A stretch of 64,000 nt of DNA from an uncultured Clostridia bacterium (GTDB lineage Bacteria > Bacillota > Clostridia > Christensenellales > UBA1242). Location of the stretch: positions 125,316-189,315 of the forward strand of contig CALWGY010000002.1 in assembly GCA_944380265.1 (NCBI GenBank), written 5' to 3'. The first letter of the stretch is position 1. The number at the start of each line of letters is the position of its first letter. Shown here one piece after another: positions 42,101 through 48,100 of the stretch. The position numbers and the translations under genes were made by a program. The notes beneath the pieces are model-generated. The model saw only the letters and a program-made list of their open reading frames with translations. It was not told the origin of the DNA and did not search any database.

Positions 42101-45100
42101 CGCAGGAAAATACATTTACAATTCAACATTAAGTGGTGAAACATCAAGCAAATATTTTGATGCACTATACAACGAAAAAGTTAACAAGGGTGGATTCCTT
42201 GGTGGATTCACAATTGATGCTAACGAAAAAATTACAACAAGAACAATTGAAAATGCATCAAACTTGTTGTTTGCAAACAACTTCTATAACACTGATTTTG
42301 TTCCATATGGAAACAGTTACATGGAAGGCTTAACAGTTCAAGAAATGTTGTTTAGCCCTTCAACCAAGTTAAGTTCAACTTTAACCGAATCGTTTAATGG
42401 TGACCAAGCTTGGATTATCCAAAACAATTCATATCCAAGATTAAGTTGGATTGATAACAGCAAAAACTCAATTGGTTCAAATGGAGATATTACTGAAAAC
42501 AATTTGGCAAACTCAATTGCTGGAAGTGCAGTTAATGGTTTACAAATTGCAGGAACTAAGGTTCAACCAAGAACTTTAAGCACATCAAGTTCATATAACT
42601 TAAATTCTTCAAACACTTCTTACATTATTAATGGTTCTGGAAATGTTACAATAGATGCAACAAATGTTAATGTTTACTTTAACAACAATTTAAGTGCTAA
42701 CACATTAACTGCCACAACTTTGGATTCACATAGTTTAATTTATGGATTTAAAACAACAACTTCAAACGCAAAAGCAAGCATAACAAACAACTATGGTTTA
42801 ATTGTTAATTCTTCAATTAAAAATGCATTGGTTGAAAACAACTATGGGGCAATTTATCAAGTAACATTTAATGCTTTTGATGGCATGAATGGAACAATTA
42901 AAAATGTTGTGTTAAGTAATGCTGGTGCAATTGACACTGTTGTTGCAAATAGTGCATTTAATGGATTAAGCACATCAAACAAGGCATATATTGCTGGAAC
43001 AAATAATGGTTCAATTTACAGAAGTGTAATAAAAAATAACACCGGATTTGATTTTGCAGGAACAAATACAAACGGAAAAATTGCAAGCTCATACATAACA
43101 ACAAAAACAACTGCTGGTTCAAACACAACAGTTGTGGCAACTTATTATGATGAGTTAGGAAAAGCGTTAACTCAAACCATCTATAATTCAGCAGATTCAA
43201 CACAAAAATTTGATTTAACAAAATTTGATACAAACATTTTAAATATTGAAGTGTTCGATTTTGTTAACGATTGGACAATTTTAAATTCAACAACCGAAGC
43301 GTTAAATTATGGTGCTCCAATGCTTCAATATGAGTTAAAACCTAAAAACACATCACGTGGCGGATTTGATTTTAATGGACAAATTGAAGATAAATATTAT
43401 TGGAATGAAACAGTAACAAAAAATGCGCTTGACACTTTTGTTGCAAACAACAAAGACAAACTTGAAATTGAAGTGGCTTCTGCAAGTGACCTAGCAGAAA
43501 TTGCAAACATGGTTAATAATGGACAATTTGTTAGTTCTTCAATTTCAATTCCAGAAATGAACACAGATTCACAAATTCTTGAAAACACAAGTGTGTTTGA
43601 AGCAAACACCGATGGAATGTCGAAAAAACTAACAACCACAACCTACAAGTTTGGTGTTAAACAAGAAGTTGTTAAAAACATTATTGATTTTGAAGGCAAA
43701 ACAATTAAGTTAACACAAAATATTGGTTTGTCAGGCAAGTTGTGGACACCAATTGGAAGTGGATTTGACAACTTAGAAGCAAGTGCAACAGACACTGCAA
43801 CAATTAGTTCACAGCTAAGGAATATGTTTAAAGGACAAATTGAAGGCTCAGGATTTAGCATAACAAATGTTTCAGCAATTGGAACAAACAAAAATGTTGG
43901 ATTGTTTGGAACTGTTTATGTATCTTCTGGCACATCATTTGCAAACAATATTCTAATTAAAAATAGCAACTTTATTAGTGTTTCAGAAAATGGTGGATTT
44001 GCTCTTGCTGGTGCTCTTGCGGGCAGAGTGGTTATTAACGACAATGCAAATGTTCTAACAAAAGTTGGAACAGAATATGCAAATGTTTACGCAACAAACC
44101 GTGCAAGTGGAATTATTGGTGACATATATAATGTTAGTGGAATTGAACAAAGTGGTGGAGCTAACAGATTTAAAACTCCAAGCATGAAATATGCATATGT
44201 TAATTCAAATGTTACTGTTTCAAATGGAACACGTAATGTTGCAAGTGCAATAACTCACTTTGGAAACAATACAAGGCTTGATAATAATTCTAATTTGCAA
44301 GAAGTAAGTGTTGATGTAAATTCAATCTCTGAAATGTATTTCGCAGGCGAAATTGGCGATTACAGAGTTAAAACTGATGGAACATTTGCCCGTGTTTCAC
44401 AAACAACTGAAAATTATCCAGATTTTGTTGATAAAACAAAAGTTTCCTATAAACATGCGTTTATGGAAAACATAATTTTAAGCAATTATTCAACTATTAA
44501 AAACTCATTCTATGCAATTGGATTTGCGGATACTGATGTTATGAGTGAATCAAATAACATAACAAATGTATATTTGATAAACGAAGCAATTCCTAACTTT
44601 ACATGGGGTGCTGCTTGGACCAGAATGACAGGTCAAAATAACAACTATCCAGTTTTAAACACAAAAGTTTCTTATTGGGTTCAAGACACGCAAGCGGTTA
44701 CTCCATCTGGAGACACTTACACAATTAACAATGCAAAACAACTTGCGTGGATTGCAGATCAGGTTAACACTGGTGTAACCTTATTTGCAGGAAAAACTAT
44801 TAAGTTGAATGCAAACATTGATTTAAGCGGAAAAATTTGGTCTGCAATTGGTTATGATGCTAATGTGCACTTTGATGGAACATTTGATTTTAATGGTCAT
44901 TCCATAACAAATATGATAACAAGTGGAACATATGTTAAAGACACATCAGTTACTGGTGTTAAATGTGTTGGTGCAAACTTTGTTGGTTTGTTTGGATACA
45001 CAGTTAATGCAACAATAAAAAGCACAGGTGCAAAAGGAATAGTTGGCAGCGATGTCGACAACTCAAAAGTAATAAGTTTGGGTGCTGCTGGTGGTGTTGT

Positions 45101-48100
45101 TGGTTTTGCACAAAACACACAAATTAGTAATGTAGAAAACTATGCATCCATAACAAGCACATCTTCCACTGATAACCAAGAAGAAAAACAAGGCTCTGCC
45201 GGAATTGTTGGAACAATTTATTCTGTTCAAGGTACTATTGAATTAGATGATTTAGTTAACCACGGTAAAGTTTCTGTTAGCCAAGATTATGTTGGTGGTA
45301 TTGTTGGTATGGTTTATGGAAACACTAGAACATCTGTTAACATAACAAAATCAAGAAACGTTGGTAATATTTCAGGTAAAAACAGAGTTGGTGGAATTGT
45401 TGGTGGTATTGATAATAGTTCATCAACTTTCCCATCATTAAGCATAAATGGTGTTGATAACTGGATTAGTGACACAGCAGAAAATATTTCAACCACACCA
45501 GACAACACGGGAATAATTTCCGGTGATTCATATGTTGGTGGAATTGTTGGTGAAAACATTGGTGGAACAATTGAAGGTGTTACAAACACAGGAACAATTT
45601 CAGGTAGTGCAAGTGTTGGCGGTATTGTTGGAGAAATTAAAAACAATGCAAGAGTTTACGAAACCGTTAACACTGGAAAGGTTAACGGAACAAGTGATAA
45701 GATTGGTGGTATTGCGGGTTATGTTAACTTTACAAGTAGTGCTGATACCACAAGATTAATGAACCTTTTAAATAAGAGCGAAATAACATCACAAAATACA
45801 ACTGCACAAGTTGGACAAATTATAGGGGCATTCAATAACATAACTAATGATAAAGTTAGAGAACAAGTGTTTATGGCTGTTGACACAAGTGCAGCAACGA
45901 ACATGTTTGGTAGCCTTAACAATAATAATAAAAATATAAGCGTTGTTAACTTATCTTCAATTGCAGGTTTAATAGGAACAAACACCAATATAACTTACGA
46001 TGGAACAAACTACGAAAAATATTTAAGTGTGTTTAACGATAGTTTGGTATGGAGATATATTGATGGTTCAAACACTGATGCTAATTGGTCGGGTGTTGGT
46101 TCTTCAACAAATAAAAACAACATAAAACTTGCATACAACAACAAACCAAGAGGGGAAGAACCGGGTAGAGATATTAATGGAAACTACAATGTTTATTCTC
46201 AAAACAATTTAATATATTTATCAGATTTAAATACAAAACGTTTTGGTGTAAGCAGCGCAAGTGGAAAAGCAGTTATTGCAAGTAATATTACATTAACTAA
46301 TGTTAAGCCATTAGGTTTTGGTGCTTATCCATGGAAAATTGATGTTGATGGACGGAAAATTGATGCTGATGGACAAGCGGAACAAAACTACACATTAACA
46401 GTAAATTCAGTTTCAAGTTCAGCAACAAATAGTGCGTTGTTTGGTTCGGTTTTTGGATCGTCATCAGATAATGTTGAATTTACTAATTTCAGGCTTTCAT
46501 TTAATCCAAATAGTGTTAATGATGAAACTGGTTTGATAGTTGATGCTGGTAATTATGTAAGTTTCAATAATATTCAAACATCAAAATCAGGAACATTAAG
46601 TGTTAATGGAAATTTTGGGGTTTTTGCAAGAGAACTTGCAAATTCAAAAATTCAAAGTTGCACAAACGGAATTAGCATTTCGGCATCAAATTCGGAAAAT
46701 GTTGGCGGAATTGTTGGAAAAATTTCATATACAAGTGTAGTAAACTCTATAAATTATGGTAACATTACCGCAACAAGTGTAACATATCTTGGCGGACTTG
46801 TTGGTCATGCGAATGGAAGTAGTAGCGATGATAATAAAACTGGAACAAATTTAAAAGAATATATTAACGGAAACACAAATGGTGATGAACAACACAGCGT
46901 AACAATAACTAGCTCATCTTCAACTGAAGCAAACATTGGTGGAATTGTTGGTTATTCTAAAAATTATCAATATAACAACAATAGTAATGGAACTGTAAGT
47001 TATAAGAGTGATGATTCATTTGACAAACGTAATGGTGAAATTATTGTTTCTGCTAATGGAACAGTTTATCAAAATGCAGGTGGAATTGTTGGCAAATCAG
47101 ACAATGATAAAATTCTTAATGGAAATCAAAATAGTGCTGTAATAGAAGATAGAAACAATAAATTACGAGCAGGTGGAATTGTTGGTTATGCTTATTCGGG
47201 AACAACAATCGGACAAAATGTTGGCGATGCTAATCAAAACTCAGGTTATATTATTGCAACATATGCAGGTGGAATTGTTGGTCAAACCAAAAATGTAACT
47301 TTAATTAATTCATCTAACACAAGTGTTGGTGAGGTGGTTTGTTTAGAAAATGGATATGCCGGTGGTGTTGTTGCACATGCAAACAACACAACTATTAAAA
47401 ATTGTGCATCACATGGCTATGTTGCATCACAAAAATTTGCAAAAAATAATAGTACTGAAAGTTATGCAGAAGCTGTTGGCGGAATAGCTGGCTATATTTC
47501 TAGAGCAAATACAAAACACACATTTGAAAACTGCACTATTGGTGGATATGTTGGATTACAACAAAGCTCGGGTAAAATTAATTGGTATTATGAAATTTAT
47601 AATGTTGATAATGGAGACAGTGGTAATGGTCAACAATTTAGAGGTTCAAATGAAAACAAAGATTATGGAAAATGGACAACTAGCAACAGACGATATAATT
47701 ATGGAAAAATTGTTGGAAGTGCTAGTTCTAATTACTCAAATATTAGTGCAGCATTTGAACCTGACTTTAAAGTTTTAACTGTTTATGACTATTATGTAAG
47801 TGTTAGAAGTGGATTTGCTGGAGCCTTAGGAATTGGCAACTTTTGGGTTAATGTAGATGCTTATATGGCAACTGCTACAGTTGCAGATGATACTAAAGGA
47901 TTTCAATTTGCAGATTATGGTTCTTATGGAACTAGAGCGGAAGGAACATCTTTTAGCTGGTGGGGCAGTTCTAACGCATCTAATGCAAAAGCAACAAACA
48001 CATTTAGTGAAATGAGTAATTTTTCAATTCCTGCTAATGCTAAATTAACTCAATACACAGTTAAATTTAATACTGGTGTTCCAGGTGTTACTATTAGTAA

